Shown here piece by piece: positions 1-6,186 of a stretch of 7,862 nt of DNA. The first letter of the stretch is position 1; every line of letters begins with the position of its first letter. The position numbers were made by a program, and so were the translations under genes. The notes beneath the pieces are model-generated. The model was not told the origin of the DNA, did not search any database, and was given only the letters and a program-made list of their open reading frames with translations. Source of the stretch: Candidatus Bathyarchaeota archaeon (lineage in GTDB: Archaea > Thermoproteota > Bathyarchaeia > Bathyarchaeales > Bathycorpusculaceae); assembly GCA_030672945.1 (NCBI GenBank), contig DAOVFL010000038.1, positions 1 to 7,862 of the forward strand, in the 5' to 3' direction.

Positions 1-1239
1 AAGTATAAGCCGAAATCCCTAAAAGACGTAGTTGGTAACAGAGAACCTATTCAAAAGTTTGTTAACTGGGTGAAATTATGGGAAAAGAATGTTCCGAAAA
101 AGAGAGCCGCTTTTCTGTATGGACCACCAGGAATTGGAAAAACAGTTACAGTTGAAGCCTTGGCTAACGATTTCCGTATGGAGCTTGTGGAGAAAAACGC
201 AAGTGATTACAGAACAGGAGAAAACGTAAAACGTTTCGCAGGATTAGCTTCGCAGTACGGGTCGTTGTTTGGTGGAAAAAGAATCGTTTTGCTCGACGAG
301 TTGGATGGATTAACAGGCACAGCGGACAGGGGCGGAGTAAAGGCAATAACTGAAATTGTTAAAACAGCTCAATGCCCAGTTGTCCTAATAGCTAACAACG
401 CCTACAACCCGCGTTTCTTTAACCTTCGTAAGTACTGCCTTTTAATAGAGTTCAAGAAGCCACCAGTAAGCGAAGTTGTGAAGCATCTAAAACGGGTATG
501 TTCACGTGAGACAATTCAACCAGAAGAAAACGTGTTGAAATTCATTGCTCAACGTTCAGGGGGTGATGTCCGCTCAGCCGTGAACGACCTTCAAGCTTTA
601 GCTCAAGGCAAGAAAAGGCTGACTTATGAGGACGTTTCCTGGCTTGGTTACCGCGATAGACAAGAAACAATTTTCGCGGTGTTAAGAATGATAATTTACG
701 GAAAAACATGTGTTGGTGTAAAACGGGCAGTTCGCATGGCAGATGTCGACATTGACATGCTTTTTGAATGGATTTATGAAAACGTTCCAGCTCACCTAAC
801 CGATCCGCATGACTTGGTTAGAGCCATGAATGCACTCTCGCTTGCAGATGTTTATCGTGGTAGAATCCGCTCCACCCAGAACTGGAGTTTCACACGTTAC
901 GTAGTTGATTACATGACCGCTGGCGTAGCTATGGCAAGACAAAACACTAAAACTCGTGGCTGGATACCATTCAGGTTTCCTGGGCGTATAAAGATGCTGT
1001 CAAAGTCCAAGGCTGAACGTGCAATGCAACGTAGGATCGGACTTCATGTCAAGCGTAAATGTCACATTTCAGCCGTTAGATCCTCAAAGGAGATTCTTCC
1101 TTATCTCAGAATCATCTTCAAGAATAATTCGGAGATGGCTGCTGGACTTGCAAAATGGTTTGATTTAGACTCAGAGATGATCGAGTATCTCGTTGGGAAT
1201 AAGGAAAAGGCTGAAGCCATAATTAACCTGCCAAGTTGA
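1..1239 (+). CDS. rfcL: Replication factor C large subunit (clamp loader), 5' end outside window
   Basis: AAA+ ATPase subunit that, with RFC small subunits, opens and loads the PCNA sliding clamp at primer-template junctions. The frame is open from base 1 and begins KYKPKSLKDVVGN, the usual RFC-L start after a W-V-E/D-K-type beginning, so only about 6-10 residues are missing; the GTG at base 70 is internal. Of 412 visible residues, Walker A GPPGIGKT is at 41-48, Walker B RIVLLDELDG at 94-103, the sensor 1 asparagines of IANN at about 132-133, and the sensor 2 motif GGDVRSAVNDL at about 187-197. A helical collar domain follows. The protein ends in NKEKAEAIINLPS, right after the collar, without the basic tail and PCNA-interacting (PIP) box I would expect in archaeal RFC-L; family members are often nearer 450-500 residues. 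It ends in TGA. rfcL is often next to rfcS, which would lie upstream of the window. Confidence 0.95.
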   Translation, partial: KYKPKSLKDVVGNREPIQKFVNWVKLWEKNVPKKRAAFLYGPPGIGKTVTVEALANDFRMELVEKNASDYRTGENVKRFAGLASQYGSLFGGKRIVLLDELDGLTGTADRGGVKAITEIVKTAQCPVVLIANNAYNPRFFNLRKYCLLIEFKKPPVSEVVKHLKRVCSRETIQPEENVLKFIAQRSGGDVRSAVNDLQALAQGKKRLTYEDVSWLGYRDRQETIFAVLRMIIYGKTCVGVKRAVRMADVDIDMLFEWIYENVPAHLTDPHDLVRAMNALSLADVYRGRIRSTQNWSFTRYVVDYMTAGVAMARQNTKTRGWIPFRFPGRIKMLSKSKAERAMQRRIGLHVKRKCHISAVRSSKEILPYLRIIFKNNSEMAAGLAKWFDLDSEMIEYLVGNKEKAEAIINLPS

Positions 1240-1256
1240 AAGCTGAATACTTCAGT

Positions 1257-1583
1257 TTAGTGTACTTCGCTTCCAACAGCAATGTCCTTTTCCGGTTGCA
1301 GACACACAACATTTCCTTTATCATCTTCAGCAGCCAAGATCATGCATTGAGATTCCACACCCATGAACTTTCTTCGCTGAAGATTTAGTATGAACGCATA
1401 CTTTTTGCCAATCAGATTTTCAGGTTCATACCATTGTAGAAGTCCAGCGACTGCTTGCCTTTTTTCTTTCCCGAAATCTATAATCATTCTTATGAGATTC
1501 CTTGAACCTGGAATCTGATTTGCCTCTACAACCTTTCCGACACGCATGTCAAATTTCTGAAACTCCGCGAAGGATATTTCCAT
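1257..1583 (-). CDS. Stand-alone tRNA-binding OB-fold protein (MetRS C-terminal/Arc1p/EMAP II type)
   Basis: A 108-residue protein that is essentially one EMAP II/Arc1p-type tRNA-binding domain, the module found at the C-terminus of many methionyl-tRNA synthetases and as a separate subunit in archaea. The signature runs in order: F-D-M-R-VGKV (11-18), IPGSRNLIRM (24-33), KRQAVAGL (41-48), the YEPENLIGKK turn (52-61), and RRKFMGVESQ (70-79). The usual glycine after ESQ is cysteine (C80). The known family role is non-specific tRNA-elbow binding that helps a synthetase; the partner here is not visible. The ATG start is supported by an AGGAGG ribosome binding site seven bases upstream (1591-1596 on the plus strand). 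It converges on rfcL with 17 bases between the two stop codons and no obvious terminator. CsaA-like proteins share the fold, but the similarity to the MetRS appendage looks better. Confidence 0.9.
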   Translation of the reverse strand: MEISFAEFQKFDMRVGKVVEANQIPGSRNLIRMIIDFGKEKRQAVAGLLQWYEPENLIGKKYAFILNLQRRKFMGVESQCMILAAEDDKGNVVCLQPEKDIAVGSEVH

Positions 1584-1658
1584 TCAGATTCCTCCTGCTT
1601 TTTGGAGATTTCATAATTGGTGGTTGTTGGATTTATGTGTTTTTCCATCGTCGGATGG

Positions 1659-2564
1659 TTAGGTGTTTTTGAAGTCTTTTCGGTGAGATACTCCTTGCCA
1701 TGGATGCCAGAATGGATAGAATCCGTTCCTTGTGTAGAAAATTCTAGCTTCGATTTTTCACGCGCTAACATCTACTTCGATTCTGCTTCTTCCATCTTGA
1801 CGTAAGTGTCCGCAAACTTTTTCTATGAGGGCTGCGTCAACTCCTCTTCTTCTATACTTTTCATCAACAGCAATTTAGCAAAGTATCCCTATCTTTTTGT
1901 CAATTACTGGAGAGATCTCCGAACTTGGTAACAAGACGCCAATCGGATACTTGTTGTGCTCAGCTATAATCATGTACTCGGGTTTCCTTAGCCAGAGTTT
2001 TAAACAGCTTTCCGCGTCTTGAAGTCTCTTGAAGTCCTTTGGCAATGACGTGTGAAGAATTATTCCGAGTGGTTCCAAGTCTTCCTTTTTGCCCTTTCGT
2101 ATTCTCAGTTGCATTTTCCTTTTTGAATAAGGCGGAATCTTGTAGTTTGGTTTAAAAGAACCATCATAGGATTCAACGACATAGTCTATTTCATCCAGTT
2201 TTCGCAGGCATTCAGGAAGAAAACCGCGAATAATGAGCTAGACACGAAATTCGGTGAATTCCTTGGGGTAGAACACGTAGAGATTTCTATGTCGTTTTTC
2301 CTCTCTAGTTCTTATGAGGTAGTCAATTAACTCCTCAGCGTCAGCGAGATCTATGAAGACGAAATAGCTTGTCCAGAGATCATTGTAATCACAGGTATCA
2401 GTGTATGCAGCACCGACGATTTGCCTGTTTCTTTCGGCAACCAAAATCCTTTCATGAACAATTCCTAAAGCCTAACTGACCAGTGAAGGTGTTTTCCTGT
2501 AGATGGATTGGTCGTATAAGGTTTCAAGTTTTTGGATATCCTTCTTCTAGGCAGTTCTTATCAT
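1659..2564 (-). pseudogene. Two-domain GNAT acetyltransferase pseudogene with five in-frame stops
   Basis: One continuous minus-strand frame of 301 codons before a terminal TAA reads as two GNAT N-acetyltransferase domains. It starts MIRTA at ATG 2562-2564, with AGGA nine bases upstream. Domain 1 includes DIQKLETLYDQS, ILVAERNRQIVGAAYTDT and LIIRGFLPE. Domain 2 starts near 2114 with MQLRIRKGKKEDLEPL and contains the beta4/acetyl-CoA loop IAVDEKYRRRGVDAALIEKV and the C-terminal ARIFYTRNGFYPF typical of GNATs. The frame is broken by TAG at 2547-2549, 2472-2474 and 2238-2240, TAA at 1875-1877 and TGA at 1758-1760. I found no frameshift. The acetyl-CoA loop is also degraded (RRRGVDA where RxxGxG is expected). 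The start overlaps the HD gene by 41 bases, so it was once the last gene of that operon. Shorter open stretches at 1875-2114 and 2238-2444 are pieces of this gene, not separate genes. I found no fit to a specific substrate. Confidence 0.85.
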
Positions 2565-3264
2565 TTGCACTATTCCTTCTCCGCTTTATCCTTTCTATAG
2601 TTTTTCTTACACCTTCCCAGCCTTCGACACTCTTCGAATGAACTATGTCAAAAGCTTCTCTCGAGGTTAACATATGTAGTTCTTCGCCAACAGTTTTTCT
2701 TGTAAGATACGCTGCTGCACTCACGACTTTCCCGTTCAATCGTGAATCCGTTAAATCTGCCAGATGACAAATTAATGCTTCAACAGTGTGTGGTCTGATC
2801 GGGCCATAGTCACCATGATGAGAGGACACTACGTGAATTAACTCTAATGGGAAGTCTCTTCGAACAAGCTCTGCAACTACAAGGGATAAGTGGTCCAGGT
2901 AATCAGCTAAGCGCGATGAACTGTAACTTCCATTTCTGTTTATCGTGTACGTAGCAGGCTTGAGAACATCATGTAACAAAACACCGGCTATTACTAGGTC
3001 ACGGTTGACTTTTCCATGATAAACTCTTTTCACAGAATTGCACATCGCAAATGCGATGTTAGCTGTTGAGACAACATGCTCAATATATCCACCTGGATAA
3101 CAGTGATGACGGGATATCCCGGCTGGCGAAGCATCAAGAGGTAAACCTGAATATTTCTTTCCATTTATTTCAAAAGTTGGATTTTCCAGTAATTCAATAA
3201 CCTTTTTACGAAGTTTCTTGTCACAAATCTTATCTGCTAACGCTTTAAGTTTTAGATTGAGCAA
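2524..3264 (-). CDS. HD-domain metal-dependent phosphohydrolase (YhaM-like or MptB-like)
   Basis: A 246-residue single-domain HD hydrolase. The probable metal ligands are in order: H63 in GGYIEHVVS, H98-D99 in GVLLHDVLKP, H125 in DYLDHLS, H149/H150 in VSSHHGDYG and D170 in CHLADLTD. The RHHCYPGGYIEH segment and the SHHGDYGPIRPHTVEA segment resemble the HD part of the 3'-5' exoribonuclease YhaM. Archaeal MptB, a 2',3'-cyclic phosphodiesterase of methanopterin synthesis, is also an HD protein of about this size, and I cannot separate the two by eye. No OB-fold RNA-binding domain precedes the HD domain as in YhaM. The start is TTG at 3262-3264, 13 bases after the endonuclease V stop; an AGGAATGA upstream gives modest support and no in-frame ATG is nearby. 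It ends in TGA inside the GNAT pseudogene. The HD-hydrolase call is firm; the substrate is unknown. Confidence 0.85.
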   Translation of the reverse strand: MLNLKLKALADKICDKKLRKKVIELLENPTFEINGKKYSGLPLDASPAGISRHHCYPGGYIEHVVSTANIAFAMCNSVKRVYHGKVNRDLVIAGVLLHDVLKPATYTINRNGSYSSSRLADYLDHLSLVVAELVRRDFPLELIHVVSSHHGDYGPIRPHTVEALICHLADLTDSRLNGKVVSAAAYLTRKTVGEELHMLTSREAFDIVHSKSVEGWEGVRKTIERIKRRRNSANDKNCLEEGYPKT

Positions 3265-3277
3265 TTTACGTTCATTC

Positions 3278-3967
3278 CTATTTATTAACTGCTGAGGCGA
3301 TATTGATCTTTCGTTTTTCCAACGTTGCTATCTGATGAGCCTTCAGGAGGGGTTCAGGAATACGACTGTGATGTGTGCAGTGCCTAACTATTTTAATTGC
3401 TGTTTCCAATGAGACTTTGTGTCCCACGCTGACGTAGACGGGTTTACATCCTTGCTTCGTTGTAACTATCGCACCTATAACCTCGTCTCCATGTTTAAGC
3501 AGCGTAATGTCCTCTCTGCCTTTAACATTTTCAATTTCACCAAACAACCTACTTTTTGCTACGCCTATTGTTGGTTTCCGTATTACAAACCCCAGATAGC
3601 TTGCAAACCCACATCGATAAGGATGTGCAAACCCATGCCCATCCACAAGGAAGACATCAGGTTGCAACTGCAACTTTTTGATGCTTAGAACTGTTGGCGA
3701 GGTCTCTCTAAAAGAAAGCAATGTTGAAACATATGGAAAACGAGTTTTACAAAGTGCAGTTTTTAACTCTAAAACTTCTAGTGAGGAGTAATCTAATACC
3801 GCCACAGAGCCGACAGATAAGTCCTTCGCATAAGCGACATCAACACCAGCAACAAAACGGATTTTCTCAGGCAGCACATCTTTAAGGATAATCTGCTTAG
3901 ACACTCTTAGCTGGAGTTCACGTGCTTTTTCAACGGAAAAGTTAGGCTTCAAGCCGACGAAACCCAT
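3278..3967 (-). CDS. nfi: Endonuclease V (deoxyinosine/inosine 3' endonuclease)
   Basis: Cuts the second phosphodiester 3' of deoxyinosine in DNA for repair of deaminated adenine; eukaryotic homologues cut inosine-containing RNA. All landmark residues are present in 229 residues: GVDVAY with D43, FPYVSTLLSFRE with the wedge tyrosine Y79 and E88, DGHGFAHPYRCGFASYLG with D109, GVAKS with K138, VYVSVGHKVSL (177-187), and RIPEPLLKAH with H211. These match Thermotoga D43, Y80, E89, D110 and H214 closely, and the length is normal, so the enzyme should be active. The ATG start lies ten bases after the translin stop, with only a weak purine-rich GAGAAG upstream, which fits translational coupling. It ends in TAG, with an in-frame TGA two codons later. 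It is the middle gene of the translin-EndoV-HD operon, which may point to an RNA as well as a DNA role (inference). Confidence 0.97.
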   Translation of the reverse strand: MGFVGLKPNFSVEKARELQLRVSKQIILKDVLPEKIRFVAGVDVAYAKDLSVGSVAVLDYSSLEVLELKTALCKTRFPYVSTLLSFRETSPTVLSIKKLQLQPDVFLVDGHGFAHPYRCGFASYLGFVIRKPTIGVAKSRLFGEIENVKGREDITLLKHGDEVIGAIVTTKQGCKPVYVSVGHKVSLETAIKIVRHCTHHSRIPEPLLKAHQIATLEKRKINIASAVNK

Positions 3968-3977
3968 TCTTCTCTAC

Positions 3978-4637
3978 TCATTTTTTCTTCTTGAGGTTTG
4001 CCAAGTTTTCTCTAACAAATCTTTCTAACTCGCTCAAATGATTTTCCAGCGAGCTTCTTCGTACTTCCTGTGTTATGTCTCCACGTGTAGTTTCGATGAT
4101 CCTTCTTGCGATGTCGCATTTTCTTCTAAGCCCATGAACTAGCATGTAAGCGTCGTCCATCCCCATAAGTTCCGTGTATATCTCATCCATTATTCGTAGA
4201 CATTTTTCACTTTTTTCTACGTTTCCTTCACGTAAAGCGTCTAAGGCTAAGCGTCTACACTCTCCTATTACATCAGCCAGTCCAAGCACGTAATCAACTG
4301 AAGGGACGTTAATCTCCTGTGGCGTTATGAATCTTGACTCTTCTATTAGTTTTAGGAATATGTTAACTTCAGTATATTCCTGGCGTGCAGCGTTGAATAG
4401 ACCACTGTAAATGATCTTCGGATATTTGGCTGAGACATTATCGAGCCTAAGAATAATTTTTCCAGCTTCTTCAATAAGCTTCTTTGATTCATTGAACCTT
4501 TTTTGATGAATGAGAAGTATCGCCTGCTTAGAGAGGCTTGTTGCCTTTCGCATGTCCTCTTGGGCTTTGCCATGCACTTTCTCTTTTCCTTTTAACTCCT
4601 TTCTTATTTTCTTCAGAATTGTTTTTAAGGAGGGCAT
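3978..4637 (-). CDS. Archaeal translin/TRAX-family protein (C3PO-like endoribonuclease)
   Basis: An all-helical translin-family protein. Eukaryotic translin and TRAX form the C3PO ribonuclease, and archaeal homologues form related RNA-binding nuclease barrels. I chose the ATG at 4635-4637 (219 residues) because GGATGTGA sits four bases upstream; a GTG at 4653-4655 would add six residues. In numbering from that GTG, family signatures are ARQEYTEVNIFLKLIE (90-105) with E93 and E96, DYVLGLADVIGECRRLALDA (121-140) with D128 and E132, and the C-terminal LRRKCDIARRIIETTRGDIT. The E-Y-x-E and D-x-x-x-E pairs correspond to the catalytic acidic residues of TRAX-type subunits, so this looks catalytic rather than purely structural. 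The N-terminus is lysine-rich and the protein ends in KKKK. It is the first gene of the operon with endonuclease V and the HD protein. The family call is firm; the RNA substrate is unknown. Confidence 0.9.
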   Translation of the reverse strand: MPSLKTILKKIRKELKGKEKVHGKAQEDMRKATSLSKQAILLIHQKRFNESKKLIEEAGKIILRLDNVSAKYPKIIYSGLFNAARQEYTEVNIFLKLIEESRFITPQEINVPSVDYVLGLADVIGECRRLALDALREGNVEKSEKCLRIMDEIYTELMGMDDAYMLVHGLRRKCDIARRIIETTRGDITQEVRRSSLENHLSELERFVRENLANLKKKK

Positions 4638-4641
4638 AAAC

Positions 4642-4649
4642 TCACATCC
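4642..4649 (-). promoter_or_regulatory. Ribosome binding site selecting the translin start
   Basis: Minus-strand GGATGTGA matches seven of eight positions of the archaeal Shine-Dalgarno core GGAGGTGA. It lies four bases before the ATG at 4637 and inside the six-codon extension that the upstream GTG would create. This favours the ATG. Confidence 0.5.
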
Positions 4650-4663
4650 TGTCACATTAAAGG

Positions 4664-4709
4664 GATATATGTAGGTATTTTACAGTATTGTTTAACAAAT
4701 GGGTATAAA
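4664..4709 (-). promoter_or_regulatory. Candidate TATA elements for the translin-EndoV-HD operon
   Basis: Two TATA-like elements read on the minus strand. GTTTATACC at about 4702-4710 would place a transcription start near 4680 and give a leader of about 40 bases including the ribosome binding site. ACATATATC at 4664-4672 would place it near 4641, just before the ATG, leaving almost no leader. The first fits better with the ribosome binding site. Spacing was judged by eye. Confidence 0.35.
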
Positions 4710-4732
4710 CTCAGTTTTTTCCTTCCTTTTGT

Positions 4733-4770
4733 AAAAAACTGTTTTTCTAAAAAAATATTTAACCTAAAAA
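4733..4770 (-). terminator. Oligo-T termination region after the small AbrB-like gene
   Basis: Downstream of the gene ending at 4808, the minus strand carries three T runs: five Ts at 4766-4770, seven at 4749-4755 and six at 4733-4738. Clustered oligo-T tracts without a strong hairpin are the usual archaeal intrinsic termination signal. They lie before the translin promoter and so separate the two units. Confidence 0.5.
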
Positions 4771-4807
4771 TAAGGCGGCTTGAGGTTATTGGAGTTTCTA
4801 AGCACTC

Positions 4808-5002
4808 TTATTCTGTTGTTGGTTCTTTCCACTTCTCTATGAGCAGCTTTTTAGTACTGCCCGGTTTGAAAGCCACTTTAACGAATATAGAGTCCGCGTC
4901 TTTGAATGGAAACATGCTGTCTTCAGCTAAGTCCTTCGGTAGATAGATCAAGTATTTGCCGTCTTTTCTTCTGAACAATCGTCCTCTTCCTTCGTTGACC
5001 AT
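4808..5002 (-). CDS. Small AbrB-like protein, function unknown
   Basis: A 64-residue protein starting MVNEGRGRLFRRKDGKYLIY. I do not recognise a named gene. The order strand (GRLFRRKDGKYLIYLP), K-D-L-A-E-D-S, F-P-F-K-D-A-D, strand (IFVKVAF), loop (KPGSTKK) and strand (LLIEKW) resembles the swapped-hairpin SpoVT/AbrB DNA-binding fold, in which an IPK-L-R-E turn is followed by a G-D-x-V strand. The canonical glycines and arginine are replaced, so the match is structural guesswork. The ATG start has good support: AGGTGAT about six bases upstream (plus strand 5009-5015). Its own promoter and a T-rich end suggest single-gene transcription. The well-formed start, gene-like composition and charged surface residues make it a real gene; a DNA-binding antitoxin or regulator is one possibility, but no toxin partner lies next to it. 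Confidence 0.7.
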   Translation of the reverse strand: MVNEGRGRLFRRKDGKYLIYLPKDLAEDSMFPFKDADSIFVKVAFKPGSTKKLLIEKWKEPTTE

Positions 5003-5064
5003 TTTGTTATCACCTAGCTTAAACTCTTGGTTTAAGATTGCAGAATTACAAATCAGTGGAAGGA

Positions 5065-5077
5065 TTATTTAACCTTT
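5065..5077 (-). promoter_or_regulatory. BRE/TATA promoter of the small AbrB-like gene
   Basis: The minus strand reads AAAGG followed by TTAAATAA, a purine-rich BRE joined to a TATA box. It is 63-70 bases before the ATG at 5002, giving a predicted leader of roughly 35-40 bases that contains the AGGTGAT ribosome binding site. Confidence 0.5.
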
Positions 5078-5151
5078 GTTATTTCCTGAAATAAGTAGTT
5101 TAATCCAAAAGTGAATTCGAATTTAAATTTGTAAATCATCTGCAACGAAAT

Positions 5152-6114
5152 TTAACTACACGTAAATCTAATAGGCTTTTTAAGTCTACTCAGCAGCACA
5201 ACCCGACTTTTTTCTGATTCATCAATCATGCTGTATCCTGTCTCTTCTGCTAGCTGCATTGCAAACTCGCGTATTTCTCTGTGACTCGGCATGTTCTCGT
5301 AGCCTAAACGTAACCTAGAAAATCCAACGTGCATGTAAGCCTTAGGCTCGATGTATGTTGGATCAGCCTTCTCGATCAGCTTAGCGTAAGCTTCAGCGTT
5401 TTTCATGTTGAGTTTACGCACAGATGTTATTCGAAAAACCGTTGGACATTTGAAGCTGGGCAAAAGCTCCAAAGTTTCATTAAGTTTCTCCCAGGCTTTT
5501 TGGGTTTGTGGACGGCAAACATGCTTATACGTTTCTTTATCTGGCGCACAAACAGAAATGTAGAGTTGTGTGGGTTCGTCGCTTAATCTCGCTAAGGCTG
5601 AAGGCACCGTTCCATTGGACACTAGAAACGTGGTGAATCCCTTTCTGTGGAAGGTATGGATTAATTCTCCTATTGGTTTATAGAGTGTTGGCTCGCCAGT
5701 CAGGCTTATGGCTGCGTGTCTAGGGGTTAATGCTTCTTTGAATTTTTGCATGTTTGTTTTCGGGTTTCCCTTGTATCCGCTTAATATTTCAAGTTGCGCT
5801 TTTATGCTTCCTTCAACGATCTCTTCTGGAGAGTCCCATTTTGGAAGTTTCATTTCATCCCATGTTATTCCTAAGTCACGGTTCTGTGCTCTCCAACAAA
5901 ACAGGCATTGTTGCGTACAGTAAAAAAGGGCGGGTGTCATTTGTATACATTGATGGGTTTTTATTCCGAAAAACTTCTGTTTGTAACATGGTCTATCATG
6001 AATTAATGTTTCGTAAACCCATCTGCACCTTTTAACAGCTGAATGTCGACCGACAAGGTGATACTTCTGTCTCTTTAACGCTTGTATGAGCGAGGGTGGA
6101 ACCAAAGTTTCCAA
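5152..6114 (-). CDS. taw1: tRNA 4-demethylwyosine synthase (radical SAM, Taw1/TYW1)
   Basis: Radical SAM enzyme that condenses pyruvate carbons onto N1-methylguanosine 37 of tRNA-Phe to make the tricyclic 4-demethylwyosine, the second step of wyosine synthesis after Trm5; it protects reading-frame maintenance. The 320 residues match full-length archaeal Taw1. The radical SAM cluster motif is C66-x3-C70-x2-C73 (CTQQCLFCW). An N-terminal C30-x12-C43-x12-C56 array matches the second 4Fe-4S site known in Taw1. TGEPTLY (139-145) and VSNGT (165-169) are the SAM-binding GE-P and strand motifs. The start is TTG at 6112-6114, with an in-frame stop three codons upstream and a GAGTGA ribosome binding site about seven bases before it, so the non-ATG start is well constrained. 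It lies 72 bases downstream of the SHMT-family gene in the same direction and probably has its own promoter. Confidence 0.95.
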   Translation of the reverse strand: METLVPPSLIQALKRQKYHLVGRHSAVKRCRWVYETLIHDRPCYKQKFFGIKTHQCIQMTPALFYCTQQCLFCWRAQNRDLGITWDEMKLPKWDSPEEIVEGSIKAQLEILSGYKGNPKTNMQKFKEALTPRHAAISLTGEPTLYKPIGELIHTFHRKGFTTFLVSNGTVPSALARLSDEPTQLYISVCAPDKETYKHVCRPQTQKAWEKLNETLELLPSFKCPTVFRITSVRKLNMKNAEAYAKLIEKADPTYIEPKAYMHVGFSRLRLGYENMPSHREIREFAMQLAEETGYSMIDESEKSRVVLLSRLKKPIRFTCS

Positions 6115-6170
6115 GGCATGTCACTCTAAGTCCGTTATGTAGTTCTCTGAACGATAAAAAGGATAGACTG

Positions 6171-6181
6171 TTTAATAAAAG
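6171..6181 (-). promoter_or_regulatory. Candidate TATA box for taw1
   Basis: The minus strand reads CTTTTATTAAA in the gap between the SHMT-family gene and taw1, about 57-67 bases before the TTG start, giving a predicted leader of roughly 35 bases. A run of five Ts at 6156-6160 in the same gap could end SHMT transcripts. Both are weak calls from pattern alone. Confidence 0.3.
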
Positions 6182-6186
6182 CAACT

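Noticed and set aside
1526..1771. Minus-strand open frame of about 81 codons
   Set aside because: It overlaps the tRNA-binding gene start and the GNAT pseudogene in another frame and has low-complexity, non-family sequence.
1617..1805. Plus-strand open frame of about 62 codons
   Set aside because: It lies antisense to the end of the GNAT pseudogene, its translation resembles no protein family, and no ribosome binding site was seen.
1659..2564. Pyrrolysine-style TAG recoding of the GNAT gene
   Set aside because: Three of the five internal stops are TAG, but TAA and TGA also interrupt the frame and endonuclease V ends naturally in TAG, so TAG recoding alone cannot rescue the gene.
3419..3688. 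Plus-strand open frame of 89 codons opposite endonuclease V
   Set aside because: Fully antisense to conserved catalytic motifs of endonuclease V, with no start signals of its own.
4653..4655. GTG as the translin start
   Set aside because: The better ribosome binding site lies between this GTG and the ATG at 4637, so the ATG is preferred; the six-residue extension is not needed by the fold.
4656..4807. Possible small RNA gene in the AT-rich gap
   Set aside because: No tRNA arms, C/D boxes or stable hairpin seen; oligo-T tracts and TATA elements explain the gap.
5708..6035. Plus-strand open frames opposite taw1
   Set aside because: They are antisense shadows of the conserved radical SAM core; their cysteine/phenylalanine-rich translations arise from the opposite strand.
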